9,165 nt of DNA. Origin: an archaeon. Lineage in GTDB: Archaea > Asgardarchaeota > Hermodarchaeia > Hermodarchaeales > Hermodarchaeaceae. The notes beneath the pieces are model-generated. The model did not search any database and was not told the origin of the DNA. It saw only the letters and a program-made list of their open reading frames with translations. Positions 1 to 7,494 of this stretch are shown piece after piece (positions within the stretch are counted from its first letter, which is position 1; the number at the start of each line of letters is the position of its first letter). The position numbers and the translations under genes are program-made. The stretch is from the NCBI GenBank assembly GCA_016550425.1, contig JABXGS010000132.1, positions 1 through 9,165 on the forward strand, written 5' to 3'.

Positions 1-591
1 ACCGAAGAACAGGAAGAGGTAGCAAAAGAGCATGGCGATATTATCAAAGCCATGATAGGAAAGAATCTCACGGCCAAAGAAGTTCATGCCTTGTATTTCA
101 ACCCAAACAAGGAAACTTATGATAAAACCATCAAGACTGTCTACCGGCACCTTGAAGTCCTCGAAAAGGCAGGTCTAGTCATCGAATGCGGCCACCGAAA
201 ACCCCATGACAGCCGGTTAACCGAGAAGCTATTTTGCCGATCAGCGAATATCTTCGTCCTTGGTGAAGGTCAGACCAAAAAGGAGTGGTGGAAAGAAGAG
301 AAAGGAGAGAAAGTCATTCAACGCATAAGCGTGCTTCTCCCTGAACTTCTCAGTTCGAAGCTGAAGAACCAAACGGAGTTCAAGGCGTTAATGGAGCAGT
401 TTCTCGAACAGCATGATAGCATTACTATGGAATTGTGGCGAAAAGCCCCCGAGAACGAGGCGATTTTTGAAATCTTCCGTGAAGCAAATCTCTGGGAAAT
501 CAAATATCTCTCAGATTTGGTTTCAACCATTGGGTTAATCCTTCGCAATCCAGAACTCTGTGAGGGATTCAAAAAGGTCCTCAACAAGTAG
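1..591 (+). CDS. Winged-helix transcriptional regulator-like protein (5' end missing)
   Basis: The reading frame is open from base 1, so the start lies outside the window; the internal ATG at 52 falls inside the first helix of the DNA-binding domain and is unlikely to be the true start. About 196 residues are visible. Roughly the first 75 look like a winged helix-turn-helix: helices around DIIKAMIG, LTAKEVHALYF and a recognition-like helix KTIKTVYRHLEVLEKAGLV, followed by a short basic wing (ECGHRK). The remainder is predicted helical and charged, with no recognised ligand domain, and could serve for dimerisation. It has the general look of ArsR/Fur/PadR-type regulators, but I cannot assign a family or target. 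It ends with TAG and converges on the Asp-box gene, 86 bases away. A short T-run (CCTTTT) just after the stop could help termination. A DNA-binding role is inferred from fold pattern only. Confidence 0.6.
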   Translation, partial: TEEQEEVAKEHGDIIKAMIGKNLTAKEVHALYFNPNKETYDKTIKTVYRHLEVLEKAGLVIECGHRKPHDSRLTEKLFCRSANIFVLGEGQTKKEWWKEEKGEKVIQRISVLLPELLSSKLKNQTEFKALMEQFLEQHDSITMELWRKAPENEAIFEIFREANLWEIKYLSDLVSTIGLILRNPELCEGFKKVLNK

Positions 592-677
592 GTAGCCTTT
601 TCTGTGCTTAAGGAAAATCGAAGATATCTACCATTACTTAGAATGTGAAGGCGTCTAAGAACCCCGTAGTACATCCT

Positions 678-2384
678 TTATTCTGGAGTTCTTGGAGGTC
701 GCCGAAGATACCAATATGCAGCGATAATGACAATTACAACGATAACAGTAGCTCCGAAGATTAGACCTGCGAGGGGCGGGTTTATTGGAAGAATACTGAT
801 TTGAAACGAATCTGAGTTTAAGCCGGGAAGCCGAGTTTCTCGGTTCGCAGCATCTCTTGCAACAAAATAGTATAGTAGAGAGGGACTCGAAATATCATTT
901 GAAGGGATTGTGAATTGAAAGGTGGAGTTATCGATTCTTTCCATAATCTTTGATGTCCATATTGACGTGGCAGAATTGCGATATAAGAGATCAACTTCTG
1001 CAGCATAATCATCATCAGTAACGGACACCGTAAGTGTGAGAGGAGTGCTTTGGTACCATGATTGGATTGGGACATGCGAGACGAGGGGATTTTCCACATC
1101 TTGTTTGGCAAAGTAAATGTCTTGATCTTCACCTCGACCATCAGTCCAGACGATATGAACTCGTCCTTGTGGACCAGTTCGCATAGTGAAGTAATCCCCG
1201 GGTCGCCAATAGTAGAGCGAAGTACCTTCTGAAGTTACCCGTACGTTTGGGGCAAAGGTAATCGCAGAATCATTTGAATAACTATAGTAGATGTTCCATT
1301 CATCGTGCTGCGCATCTAACCAAGCTACGTGAATGTTATTTTCTTCATCGATGGTCATTTCAACCATGCGCTGCATTCTGGTAGTTACGGTATTAACACG
1401 AACAGGAGGTTCCCAGAAGAATCCACCATCAGTCGATTTTGTTACATAGATATCTTTGTCTGTTGACGTTCCTGCAGAGTATGCTACATAGACGTTCCCG
1501 AGAGTATCTGTGTCGACTACATGGATTATGGCTGTTTCATCGTAGATGAGAGGAGTGACAATAATTTGTGGGGTCCAAGTAGTTCCGCCATCATCGGATC
1601 TTGTAATCCATATTCGATCACCAGGAGGTCCGGACAGAGAATACCAGCCACCCGTGGCTACGTAGAGTGTGCCGTTGTGCGATGAGGCGATGTAGGGAAT
1701 GTAGGGCTGGAAGGGGGAGGTTGTTGGAATGAAGGTTTGCCCTCCATCGGTGGATTTCGTGAAGCGTAGTTGGTTGACTGTAGCGTATTCATCCCAAACG
1801 ATGTAAAGGTTGCCATTTGGATCCACACAAGCAGTGTCTTTGTCATCCAGTCCAGGGGTGTCACTGGCTTCGACTGTGGTTTGCCATGTTTCCCCACCAT
1901 CAATGGTTTTAGCGACTCCGATGCCACTATCATCGTTTGAAACAAAATCCATGAAAACAAAGTAGGTGTTGTCTTGATTATCAGATACTAGCCAAGGGTC
2001 GGATTGTCTTCGTCCAGGTTCTGTTGGACTCATAAGAATATTGGACGAGAAGGTTTGCCCCGAGTCGGTAGAATAAGCAAAGCCCACACGATGCCCAGGA
2101 CCTGCGTGTTCCGGGGCTTCTTTCCATCCCACTAGAACTCGTCCTGTACTTAGGACGGCTAATGTTGGTTCTACTTGTTGAGGGAAAGGTGATGTCCCAT
2201 CTATGACATTGACATTTCGCCCAAATCGAATATCAGCAGGATCTACAGGAATTTGATGAAAAATTGCTGAATGTCCTGTTGTTGTTATTCTGGATATTCT
2301 ACCAAACACCGATCCAGGAAGGAGTACAAATTGTGTTCCAACAAGGAGTGTAAGAATGATGATAATTGTGGTCTTTGTTCGCAC
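678..2384 (-). CDS. Membrane-anchored Asp-box (BNR) beta-propeller surface protein
   Basis: The product is predicted to be secreted and to stay tethered to the outer face of the membrane. From the GTG chosen here (568 aa) the N-terminus is a classic signal peptide: MRTKT, then about 18 hydrophobic residues, ending near GSVFG. A TTG 51 bases upstream (2435) would add 17 residues before it and is the alternative start; neither has a good Shine-Dalgarno. Six Asp-box motifs (S/T-x-D-x-G-x-x-W/F) recur every 50-55 residues, at about 105, 160, 211, 263, 317 and 370: STDSGQTF, TIDGGETW, STDGGQTF, SDDGGTTW, STDGGFFW and the degenerate SNDSAITF. This is the sialidase-type beta-propeller signature. A probable Ig/Fn3-like beta domain follows (about 440-530), then a transmembrane helix near 538-558 and a basic tail (YLRRPPRTPE). 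Asp boxes mark the fold, not catalysis; I do not see a convincing sialidase active site, so glycan binding or hydrolysis is only a possibility. It is the last gene of the minus-strand block. Confidence 0.8.
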   Translation of the reverse strand: MRTKTTIIIILTLLVGTQFVLLPGSVFGRISRITTTGHSAIFHQIPVDPADIRFGRNVNVIDGTSPFPQQVEPTLAVLSTGRVLVGWKEAPEHAGPGHRVGFAYSTDSGQTFSSNILMSPTEPGRRQSDPWLVSDNQDNTYFVFMDFVSNDDSGIGVAKTIDGGETWQTTVEASDTPGLDDKDTACVDPNGNLYIVWDEYATVNQLRFTKSTDGGQTFIPTTSPFQPYIPYIASSHNGTLYVATGGWYSLSGPPGDRIWITRSDDGGTTWTPQIIVTPLIYDETAIIHVVDTDTLGNVYVAYSAGTSTDKDIYVTKSTDGGFFWEPPVRVNTVTTRMQRMVEMTIDEENNIHVAWLDAQHDEWNIYYSYSNDSAITFAPNVRVTSEGTSLYYWRPGDYFTMRTGPQGRVHIVWTDGRGEDQDIYFAKQDVENPLVSHVPIQSWYQSTPLTLTVSVTDDDYAAEVDLLYRNSATSIWTSKIMERIDNSTFQFTIPSNDISSPSLLYYFVARDAANRETRLPGLNSDSFQISILPINPPLAGLIFGATVIVVIVIIAAYWYLRRPPRTPE

Positions 2385-2463
2385 GACAGAGACCCCGTGG
2401 ACGCTTGTGACTGGTTGTACTAAAGCGTTTACCAATCCTGCAAAGAACCTATGGAATTAGAAG

Positions 2464-3075
2464 TTAAGTTGGGCTATGGACGAGGCTTGGGGTATGTTCC
2501 GTTGACCCAAGTTGATGGCGTTGCATGGCAGAACATAGGGCACTAAAAACGAGATTGACATTTTTTCCTGTTTTAGCAGAACACAGAATATAGTTTGCAA
2601 TTTGGTGCCGAGTGCAAAATGCCTGAATGGATTTCTCAGAGATTACTTGCCTTAAATCGGTTTTATTTCCTACAAGGACGATGGCATAATCTCCCTGAGT
2701 TGTATTCCAAGATGAGATGAACTCAAGCCAGTTCCCAGCAACTTCGAGAGACGTGGGTTCTGTGACATCAAAAATCAAAGCAACTCCTGATGCGCCTTGA
2801 CAAAAACGAGGCATGAGACAGCGGAACCGTTCGTGTCCACTGAGATCCCATATGCTTAGGTTGATTGGACCTTCTTCGCCGTGACAGATTTTTTGAGCAA
2901 AGTTAACTCCGATGGTAGGTGCAACCTCAGAAAATCCTTCGAAGATTAGGCTGTTGACCAGAGTGGTTTTTCCAACATTATTGGCTCCTGCGACGAGCAC
3001 TTTTGCGAGAGAGGTTCTTGCAGTTACCATGGTTGTGTTCATTGCATTCGTTGCAACGACCCTTATAGACTCCAC
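2464..3075 (-). CDS. Rab/Ras-like small GTPase
   Basis: A single-domain small GTPase of 203 residues from the GTG at 3075. All five G motifs are visible: G1 GANNVGKTT (30-38), G2 Thr54 in APTIGVNF, G3 WDLSGHE (76-82), G4 NKTD (137-140) and G5 CSAKTGK (165-171). PTIGVNF and the following HERFR segment resemble Rab proteins most. The residue matching Ras Gln61 is His81, as in Sar1 and EF-Tu. There is no C-terminal cysteine motif, so prenylation is not indicated. The start is uncertain: a TATA-like box lies only a few bases before the GTG, which would place the transcription start inside the first codons. The ATGs at 3042 (M12) or 3030 (M16) may therefore be the true starts, and M16 gives a Ras-like distance to the P-loop. 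It follows the serine hydrolase by 16 bases. Expansion of such GTPases is characteristic of Asgard archaea. Its effectors are unknown. Confidence 0.9.
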   Translation of the reverse strand: MESIRVVATNAMNTTMVTARTSLAKVLVAGANNVGKTTLVNSLIFEGFSEVAPTIGVNFAQKICHGEEGPINLSIWDLSGHERFRCLMPRFCQGASGVALIFDVTEPTSLEVAGNWLEFISSWNTTQGDYAIVLVGNKTDLRQVISEKSIQAFCTRHQIANYILCSAKTGKNVNLVFSALCSAMQRHQLGSTEHTPSLVHSPT

Positions 3076-3079
3076 ACCA

Positions 3080-3088
3080 AATTATAGC
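3080..3088 (-). promoter_or_regulatory. TATA-like box of the small GTPase gene
   Basis: On the minus strand the sequence reads GCTATAATT. An archaeal start point about 25 bases downstream would fall near 3060, favouring translation from the ATG at 3042 or 3030 over the GTG at 3075. It suggests the GTPase can be transcribed separately from the hydrolase upstream. This rests on sequence resemblance only. Confidence 0.4.
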
Positions 3089-3091
3089 GAG

Positions 3092-3105
3092 TTAACTCGA
3101 GTTAA
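3092..3105. repeat. Perfect 14-bp palindrome at the GTPase promoter
   Basis: TTAACTCGAGTTAA reads the same on both strands. It includes the TAA stop of the serine hydrolase and lies directly upstream of the GTPase TATA-like box, where BRE elements and regulators bind in archaea. It overlaps a second palindrome, GAGTTAACTC, so CGAGTTAA occurs twice in tandem. A dimeric repressor or activator site is plausible, but part of the sequence is also constrained as the last hydrolase codons. Confidence 0.45.
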
Positions 3106-4303
3106 TTCGCCGTTTCCGAATGAAATAGACGCTAACAATTGCCACAGGAACAGCAATGCCGAGAGAGATGATAATCCCTAGTCCCAACGAATTTGAATCG
3201 ATGGGAGTGAACTCTTCAATGGCTCGGGTGACATAGTTGACCAATTCGAATACGTCCATCTCACCTTCAAAATCGGAGGCTGTTTGCACGATGACCAAGT
3301 CGTATTCGGGGTGAATGATAATCCATTGACTATACAAGCCTCTTGCTTCAAAGGTGCCAAAGGCAAGCTGTTTCCACCACTGATACCCATACCCCGTTCC
3401 GGACCATGGCATTGCCGCGGAGCGCTGGGATTCATCAACCCAATCCGATGGAATTATTTGAGTTCCATCCCATTGCCCATCGTTAAGGTAGAGAAGCCCA
3501 AATTTCGCCATGTCCCGAGGGCAAAGGTGGAGTTCACTTCCACCAAAGTTTAGTCCGTTCCGGTCTCGGGTCCAAAATACATTCGAAATCCCTAATGGAC
3601 CGAAGAGATGTTCAAAAGCAAAATCAATGGGAACCTGACCACTGGTTTCACGGATTATTCCAGCAAGAAGATGGGATGCCCCAGTATTGTACACCCAAGT
3701 GGTTCCTGGCTCAGCGGCCATGGGTCGATCTAACATAAACTGAATGCAGTTGGTACTGTAAATCATTTGAACGAGGTCGTTACGTCCATCAGTGTAAGGG
3801 TAGGTCCATTCATCCCATTCAATCCCGGCTCGCATATTGAGGAGATTTTCTATGGTCATACGTTCTTTTCTATCATCCAGATTGGCAATCGTCCAATCAG
3901 AATAAATCTCCACTACTGGTGTATCCACACTCGGAATCAAGCCTTGTTCGATGGCAATACCAATTAACGCTGAAGTGAAGCTTTTGGTTACTGAATGGAG
4001 AATGTGATAATCATCAATATCGTAGGACCCAGGATAGTCTTCATAGACGATGTAACCATGTCTAACAATTAGATAGGAGTCTAATGGCAGGTTATTGACC
4101 TGTGTAAAATAGTGTAGCTCTTGTAGAACTGTTGAACTCATTCCCTGTAATTCTGGTGGCGAGACATGCCAGTCATCGGTAGGCCAATAATCGGGTGTTA
4201 AGGAAGCTTGGCTCATGCCACTAGCCGGAGGTATCATTCCGAGAGTTGATAGCAATATGGGAAGAAGAAGGATAAACCACCAACGGCGATTCATGGATAT
4301 CAT
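3092..4303 (-). CDS. Membrane-anchored serine hydrolase of the beta-lactamase (class C/PBP-like) fold
   Basis: A 403-residue protein with an N-terminal signal peptide (MISMNRRWW, then a hydrophobic stretch to about 24), a beta-lactamase-fold ectodomain and a C-terminal transmembrane helix (about 373-396) with the basic tail IRKRR. The nucleophile motif SxxK is S104-V-T-K107 in HSVTKSFTS. The second motif is YNTG (205-208) in the context YNTGASHLLAG, a variant found in archaeal and bacterial serine hydrolases of this fold rather than the usual YSN. The third strand motif is probably RGLYSQ (321-326) before a beta strand, IIIHPEYDLVIVQ. Such proteins are often esterases, peptidases or amidases; substrate cannot be read from sequence, and true beta-lactamase activity is not implied. 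The start is the ATG at 4303; an ATG three codons later (4294) is possible. A TATA-like box and a GGAGG lie upstream. It is followed after 16 bases by the small GTPase. Confidence 0.85.
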   Translation of the reverse strand: MISMNRRWWFILLLPILLSTLGMIPPASGMSQASLTPDYWPTDDWHVSPPELQGMSSTVLQELHYFTQVNNLPLDSYLIVRHGYIVYEDYPGSYDIDDYHILHSVTKSFTSALIGIAIEQGLIPSVDTPVVEIYSDWTIANLDDRKERMTIENLLNMRAGIEWDEWTYPYTDGRNDLVQMIYSTNCIQFMLDRPMAAEPGTTWVYNTGASHLLAGIIRETSGQVPIDFAFEHLFGPLGISNVFWTRDRNGLNFGGSELHLCPRDMAKFGLLYLNDGQWDGTQIIPSDWVDESQRSAAMPWSGTGYGYQWWKQLAFGTFEARGLYSQWIIIHPEYDLVIVQTASDFEGEMDVFELVNYVTRAIEEFTPIDSNSLGLGIIISLGIAVPVAIVSVYFIRKRRINSS

Positions 4304-4316
4304 TTCCGGAGATGAG

Positions 4317-4354
4317 CCTCCAATAGATTTTCAGAAGTGGTTCGTCCTTAAATG
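4317..4354 (-). promoter_or_regulatory. Promoter and ribosome-binding region of the serine hydrolase gene
   Basis: On the minus strand CATTTAAG (4354-4347) matches an archaeal TATA box about 45 bases before the ATG. A GGAGG (4321-4317) lies 13 bases before the same ATG, a somewhat long spacing. With the usual 25-base TATA-to-start distance the leader would be about 20 nt and would include the GGAGG. This supports a separate transcript start after the methyltransferase gene. Confidence 0.4.
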
Positions 4355-4386
4355 CTTCAAGTAACCGGCAGAAAGGAAAACCAGAA

Positions 4387-5061
4387 TCACCGTGTGCGTT
4401 GTCCGATGTATTCGATTATCCATTCTTTTCGTGGTTTCTTATAGCGGAGATCTGATTCGAGCCCTTCAATACAGTGGAGGGGATTCAATTTAGGAAATAG
4501 TTCCAAAACCTCTTCCTTTGAAAAGAAGTGGTAATGCAGTTTGTATCGAGGTATGTAGTAGGTATTTGGTTCAACCAAAGATGTCTCTCGTTTATCCCGA
4601 ATATAGTATCCATACTCTTCTGGTGAAAAGACCCGAAGATACAAACACCCAAGTTTAGTCAAACCATCAATAATTCTCTGTGCCAGCTCCTCGATTTCTG
4701 ATTTCAAAAAGAATTGTAACACCTTTGAGGCGATAATCAATGAATATCGTCTCTGCGGAATTTCAAACGTACGAATATCTGTCTGATGAACGACGATCGA
4801 GAGATGCTCTGCTTTAGCTCGTTCCTGACATTTTTTCACCGATGACTTGGACACATCAACACACTCAACCTCAAAACCCATCTTAGCAAAAAACAAAGCA
4901 TTCCGTCCATTGCCTATACCCAAATCTAACACTGTACCTTTTGGGAAAACCGATTGATATTCCATAAGCCGCCAATCCGGCTCAAGCCCCCATTTGCCAA
5001 CAACCTCTTGGTATGCCTGGTCCCAGCGTGTAAATTCCGACGACACGGGAAACAACCTCAT
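4387..5061 (-). CDS. Class I SAM-dependent methyltransferase (TehB-like core)
   Basis: The product has a Rossmann-fold SAM-binding core. From the ATG chosen here (224 aa) motif I is VLDLGIGNGRNALFFA, about residues 44-59, with the glycine-rich loop. The acidic residue that usually binds the ribose hydroxyls is in VECVDVS (near 69), TDIRTFE follows near 94, and YSLIIASKVLQFF near 106-118 is the motif IV region. The pattern LDLGxGNGRNxLxxAxxG is typical of TehB-like and related small-molecule methyltransferases. The C-terminal third (YYIPRYKLHYHFFSKEEV, then strands) also looks like this family. The acceptor is unknown. A TTG at 5070 would add MGN-like residues; I prefer the ATG at 5061. The gene heads the minus-strand block, 83 bases before the hydrolase, which has its own promoter, so co-transcription is not certain. 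Confidence 0.8.
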   Translation of the reverse strand: MRLFPVSSEFTRWDQAYQEVVGKWGLEPDWRLMEYQSVFPKGTVLDLGIGNGRNALFFAKMGFEVECVDVSKSSVKKCQERAKAEHLSIVVHQTDIRTFEIPQRRYSLIIASKVLQFFLKSEIEELAQRIIDGLTKLGCLYLRVFSPEEYGYYIRDKRETSLVEPNTYYIPRYKLHYHFFSKEEVLELFPKLNPLHCIEGLESDLRYKKPRKEWIIEYIGQRTR

Positions 5062-5481
5062 ATTACCCAAGGCTAGGCGCCTTCAAAAATGCCTACGAAA
5101 TCACCCACGATGAAAATCAGAACTCTGATCAATTCTTAGTGACCCAATTAATGAAAACGATTGGTAAGAAGAATTGGATAACGGAAGTTAATTTCATTTG
5201 GCTTTGAACAAGTAAACGATGTTTTCGCGAATTGGGTTTCAGATTTTGTAGCTTGCAGAGACCTTTGAAATAGTTGGTTGCAAAGGTGCTTAATTTTCTC
5301 AGCATCTGAAGCCTTTTGAATGAACGACGAGGAAGAAATTTTATAGGAGTTAGTTTGGTGCCTTGTATATTCGATTTTCGAAGGTGTTGATACGTCAGGA
5401 CCGCCGACCAAATCGGGTGACAAAACCACAACACGAAATGGTGAAAGCGAGGAAAAGCATCAGCTCGACGAAGAAGAAACA
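5062..5481. other. Divergent intergenic region between methyltransferase and ClC genes
   Basis: About 420 bases without a convincing gene. It must hold promoters for both outward-facing genes. For the ClC gene the TATA-like candidates on the + strand are TTTTATAG (around 5338-5346) and TTGTATAT (around 5363-5370). For the methyltransferase no clear box is seen. Two overlapping minus-strand open frames of about 90-100 codons lie here (5129-5434), but both lack recognisable domains, compete for the same DNA and have no clear ribosome-binding site, so I treat them as chance. The + frame upstream of the ClC GTG stays open back to 5347 and is acidic, but contains no ATG, GTG or TTG codon. Confidence 0.5.
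5116..5129. repeat. Short inverted repeat upstream of the methyltransferase gene
   Basis: ATCAGA-AC-TCTGAT has 6-bp arms and a 2-base centre, too tight for an RNA hairpin but fitting a two-fold-symmetric protein site. It lies about 55 bases before the methyltransferase start in a divergent promoter region. An operator role is only a possibility. Confidence 0.3.
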
Positions 5482-7314
5482 GTGAAACATCGCGATTCTT
5501 GGTATGTGCGATTCCGAACTAGCTTCAGTCACCAGTTACGGAAACGAAAATTAGATGTTAGTACAAAACGTTTGATTCGTTTGAACATATTGGGTATTAT
5601 AATCGGTTTGGTTGCAGGGTTAGGAGCGGTTGGCTTTCGTTATCTAATTGAAATCATGATCTTTTTATTTGATATTGTGGGCCAAATCGGCCTCTTTGTT
5701 GGTACGCTCTGGCTTCCGATTGGATTGGCTATAATGCCGATACTCGGTGGATTGATAGTCGGGTTTCTTACAACAAAATTTGCACCTGAAGCCGAAGGAC
5801 ATGGCGTCCCAGAAATTATGACTGCAATTGCGCTCAATCAGGGCAAAATCCGTCCGCGAGTCCCACTTATCAAAGCAATTGCCTCTGGATTTACCATTGG
5901 GTCTGGGGGAAGTGCTGGTGCGGAAGGCCCCATTGGGCAAATTGGTGCTGGTGTCGGATCAAGCATTGGTCAAGTATTGAACCTGAGTGAACCGGAATTA
6001 CGTGTATTGACTGTTTGTGGGGTTTCCGCAGGTATTGCAGCAATCTTTAATGCCCCCATTGGTGGCGCACTATTCGGTTTGGAGGTGGTGTTGATTGGTA
6101 TCGAAGCCATTGCCGTCATTCCAGTGTTGTTATCGACAGTTGTCGGTACCTCAGTGGCGTCATGGTTTTTCGGGCTTGATCCCTGGTTTACTGTCCCTCA
6201 ATATTTTGTTCCCTATAGCTGGGAGTTGCTGCTCTTCATAGTCCTTGGATTACTATTAGGATTATTTAGCATCATTTGGGTGAAATTTCTCTATTCAACA
6301 GAAATATTCTTTCAACGAATCCGAATTCCCCGAATGCTCAAACCAGCATTGGGTGGCCTCGTTGTGGGATTGATTATCATGTGGTTCCCACAAGTAGCCA
6401 GAGTAGGTTACGAATGGATAGAATACGCCGCGTTGGGATTTCTGGCACTAGGACCATTAGTCCTATTAATGGTGATGAAGCTCTTTAGTACTTCAGGAAC
6501 CATTGGCGCGGGGGGATCCGGCGGTGTATTTGCTCCCTCGCTGTACATGGGCGCCATGGGAGGAGGCGCCATTGGCACCATCTTTTACATCATGAACCCG
6601 GGAATGGTGACCGTACCCATGGCCTTTGCAGTAGTAGGAATGGGCGCACTATTTGCTGGTGCAGCACGCGCTCCCTTGACATGCATTATCATGATAGCAG
6701 AAATGACACGGGATTACCTGCTCTTAGTCCCATTGATGGCCGCGTGTGCCACAAGCTATTTCATCAATCTCTTGTTCTCGCGTAATTCCATCTACACCGA
6801 AAAATTAGCAGCAAAGGGTGTTCGTCTGAAACATCAACTGATCGCTGACATCATTGACACCATCAGCGTTGATCAAATTATGCGCACACACGACATCATC
6901 GTCGCCCGTCCCCATATGTATGCCTTCCAAATCATGGAACTCGCTGACCAAACCCATCACAGCACCCTCCCCGTTGTCGAGGGTGATCAATTGATTGGAC
7001 TCGTCACCTTCCGCCGCGCATATAAAAGCCTACGCGACGATTTGCCACCTGAAGAAACCACCGTAGCTCGTCTAATGGTTTCTGCTCCTACCGTCTACCC
7101 TGACGACTCTGCCCATACAGCACTTGACAGGATGATTGAATCCGGAGAGAGTATCGTCTGCGTCGTCGATCGGATGGATCCGCACCGATTTCTTGGAATA
7201 ATCTCTCACGGTGACATTCTCCAAGCCCACAACGTCGAATGGATTCAACGACAAACCCTCGGACCCGAACAACCCCAACTGCTTCCCGCGAAACCCAACG
7301 AACCAGGACACTAA
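5482..7314 (+). CDS. ClC-family chloride channel/transporter with C-terminal CBS pair
   Basis: A 610-residue integral membrane protein. Residues about 33-430 form the ClC fold with many hydrophobic segments. The ion-pathway motifs are present: GHGVPE (106-111, the GSGIP loop), GAEGP (146-150) with Glu148 as the external gate, GGVFAPSL (347-354), and Tyr438 in NSIYTEKL matching the central tyrosine. In FGLEVVL (198-204) Glu201 is kept but the next residue is Val202, where H+-coupled exchangers such as the E. coli protein have the internal proton glutamate. Two CBS domains follow (about 462-515 and 528-588; VDQIMRTHDIIVARP and VARLMVSAPTVYP), often nucleotide-binding regulatory modules. The GTG at 5482 is the first start codon in the open frame and has only a weak purine-rich leader (GAAGAAGAAA). 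The gene is divergent from the methyltransferase and convergent with the 23S gene. Whether it is a channel or an exchanger cannot be settled by sequence. Confidence 0.92.
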   Translation: MKHRDSWYVRFRTSFSHQLRKRKLDVSTKRLIRLNILGIIIGLVAGLGAVGFRYLIEIMIFLFDIVGQIGLFVGTLWLPIGLAIMPILGGLIVGFLTTKFAPEAEGHGVPEIMTAIALNQGKIRPRVPLIKAIASGFTIGSGGSAGAEGPIGQIGAGVGSSIGQVLNLSEPELRVLTVCGVSAGIAAIFNAPIGGALFGLEVVLIGIEAIAVIPVLLSTVVGTSVASWFFGLDPWFTVPQYFVPYSWELLLFIVLGLLLGLFSIIWVKFLYSTEIFFQRIRIPRMLKPALGGLVVGLIIMWFPQVARVGYEWIEYAALGFLALGPLVLLMVMKLFSTSGTIGAGGSGGVFAPSLYMGAMGGGAIGTIFYIMNPGMVTVPMAFAVVGMGALFAGAARAPLTCIIMIAEMTRDYLLLVPLMAACATSYFINLLFSRNSIYTEKLAAKGVRLKHQLIADIIDTISVDQIMRTHDIIVARPHMYAFQIMELADQTHHSTLPVVEGDQLIGLVTFRRAYKSLRDDLPPEETTVARLMVSAPTVYPDDSAHTALDRMIESGESIVCVVDRMDPHRFLGIISHGDILQAHNVEWIQRQTLGPEQPQLLPAKPNEPGH

Positions 7315-7322
7315 CCTGCATT

Positions 7323-7349
7323 CAGGAACGATTGCCTGCTTTCTTCTCA
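7323..7349 (+). terminator. Possible ClC terminator
   Basis: Nine bases after the ClC stop, CAGG and CCTG can form a short stem, followed directly by the pyrimidine-rich CTTTCTTCTC. The stem is only 4 bp, so it is weak as an intrinsic terminator; archaeal termination relies mainly on T-rich stretches. Confidence 0.25.
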
Positions 7350-7483
7350 ATCATTATCCATATACGGATTTCCAAAGAAACGTACTAAAAAAGCGTCATC
7401 ACAGTGTGGAACAGCCTTGAAGTCGAATTTGACCTTCTACTTGCTAGCGTTATCAGAAATGCTCTATTTAATGTATAGTAAAT

Positions 7484-7494
7484 GAAAGAAAAAG
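7484..7494 (-). terminator. T-rich terminator downstream of 23S rRNA
   Basis: On the minus strand CTTTTTCTTTC occurs about 75 bases after the approximate 23S 3' end and is followed by further AT-rich sequence. Oligo-T runs of this kind serve as archaeal terminators. It suggests that the rRNA transcript ends here without a 5S gene. Confidence 0.4.

Noticed and set aside
678..2384. Calling the Asp-box protein a sialidase
   Set aside because: Asp boxes occur in many non-enzymatic beta-propellers, and I could not identify the catalytic arginine triad, tyrosine and glutamate with confidence.
3092..4303. Calling the serine hydrolase an antibiotic-resistance beta-lactamase
   Set aside because: The fold motifs are shared by many esterases and peptidases, and the YNTG variant and membrane anchor give no sign of beta-lactam specificity.
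5129..5434. Two overlapping minus-strand open frames of 93 and 101 codons upstream of the ClC gene
   Set aside because: They occupy the same DNA in different frames, show no domain, signal peptide or ribosome-binding site, and lie in a region that must hold divergent promoters.
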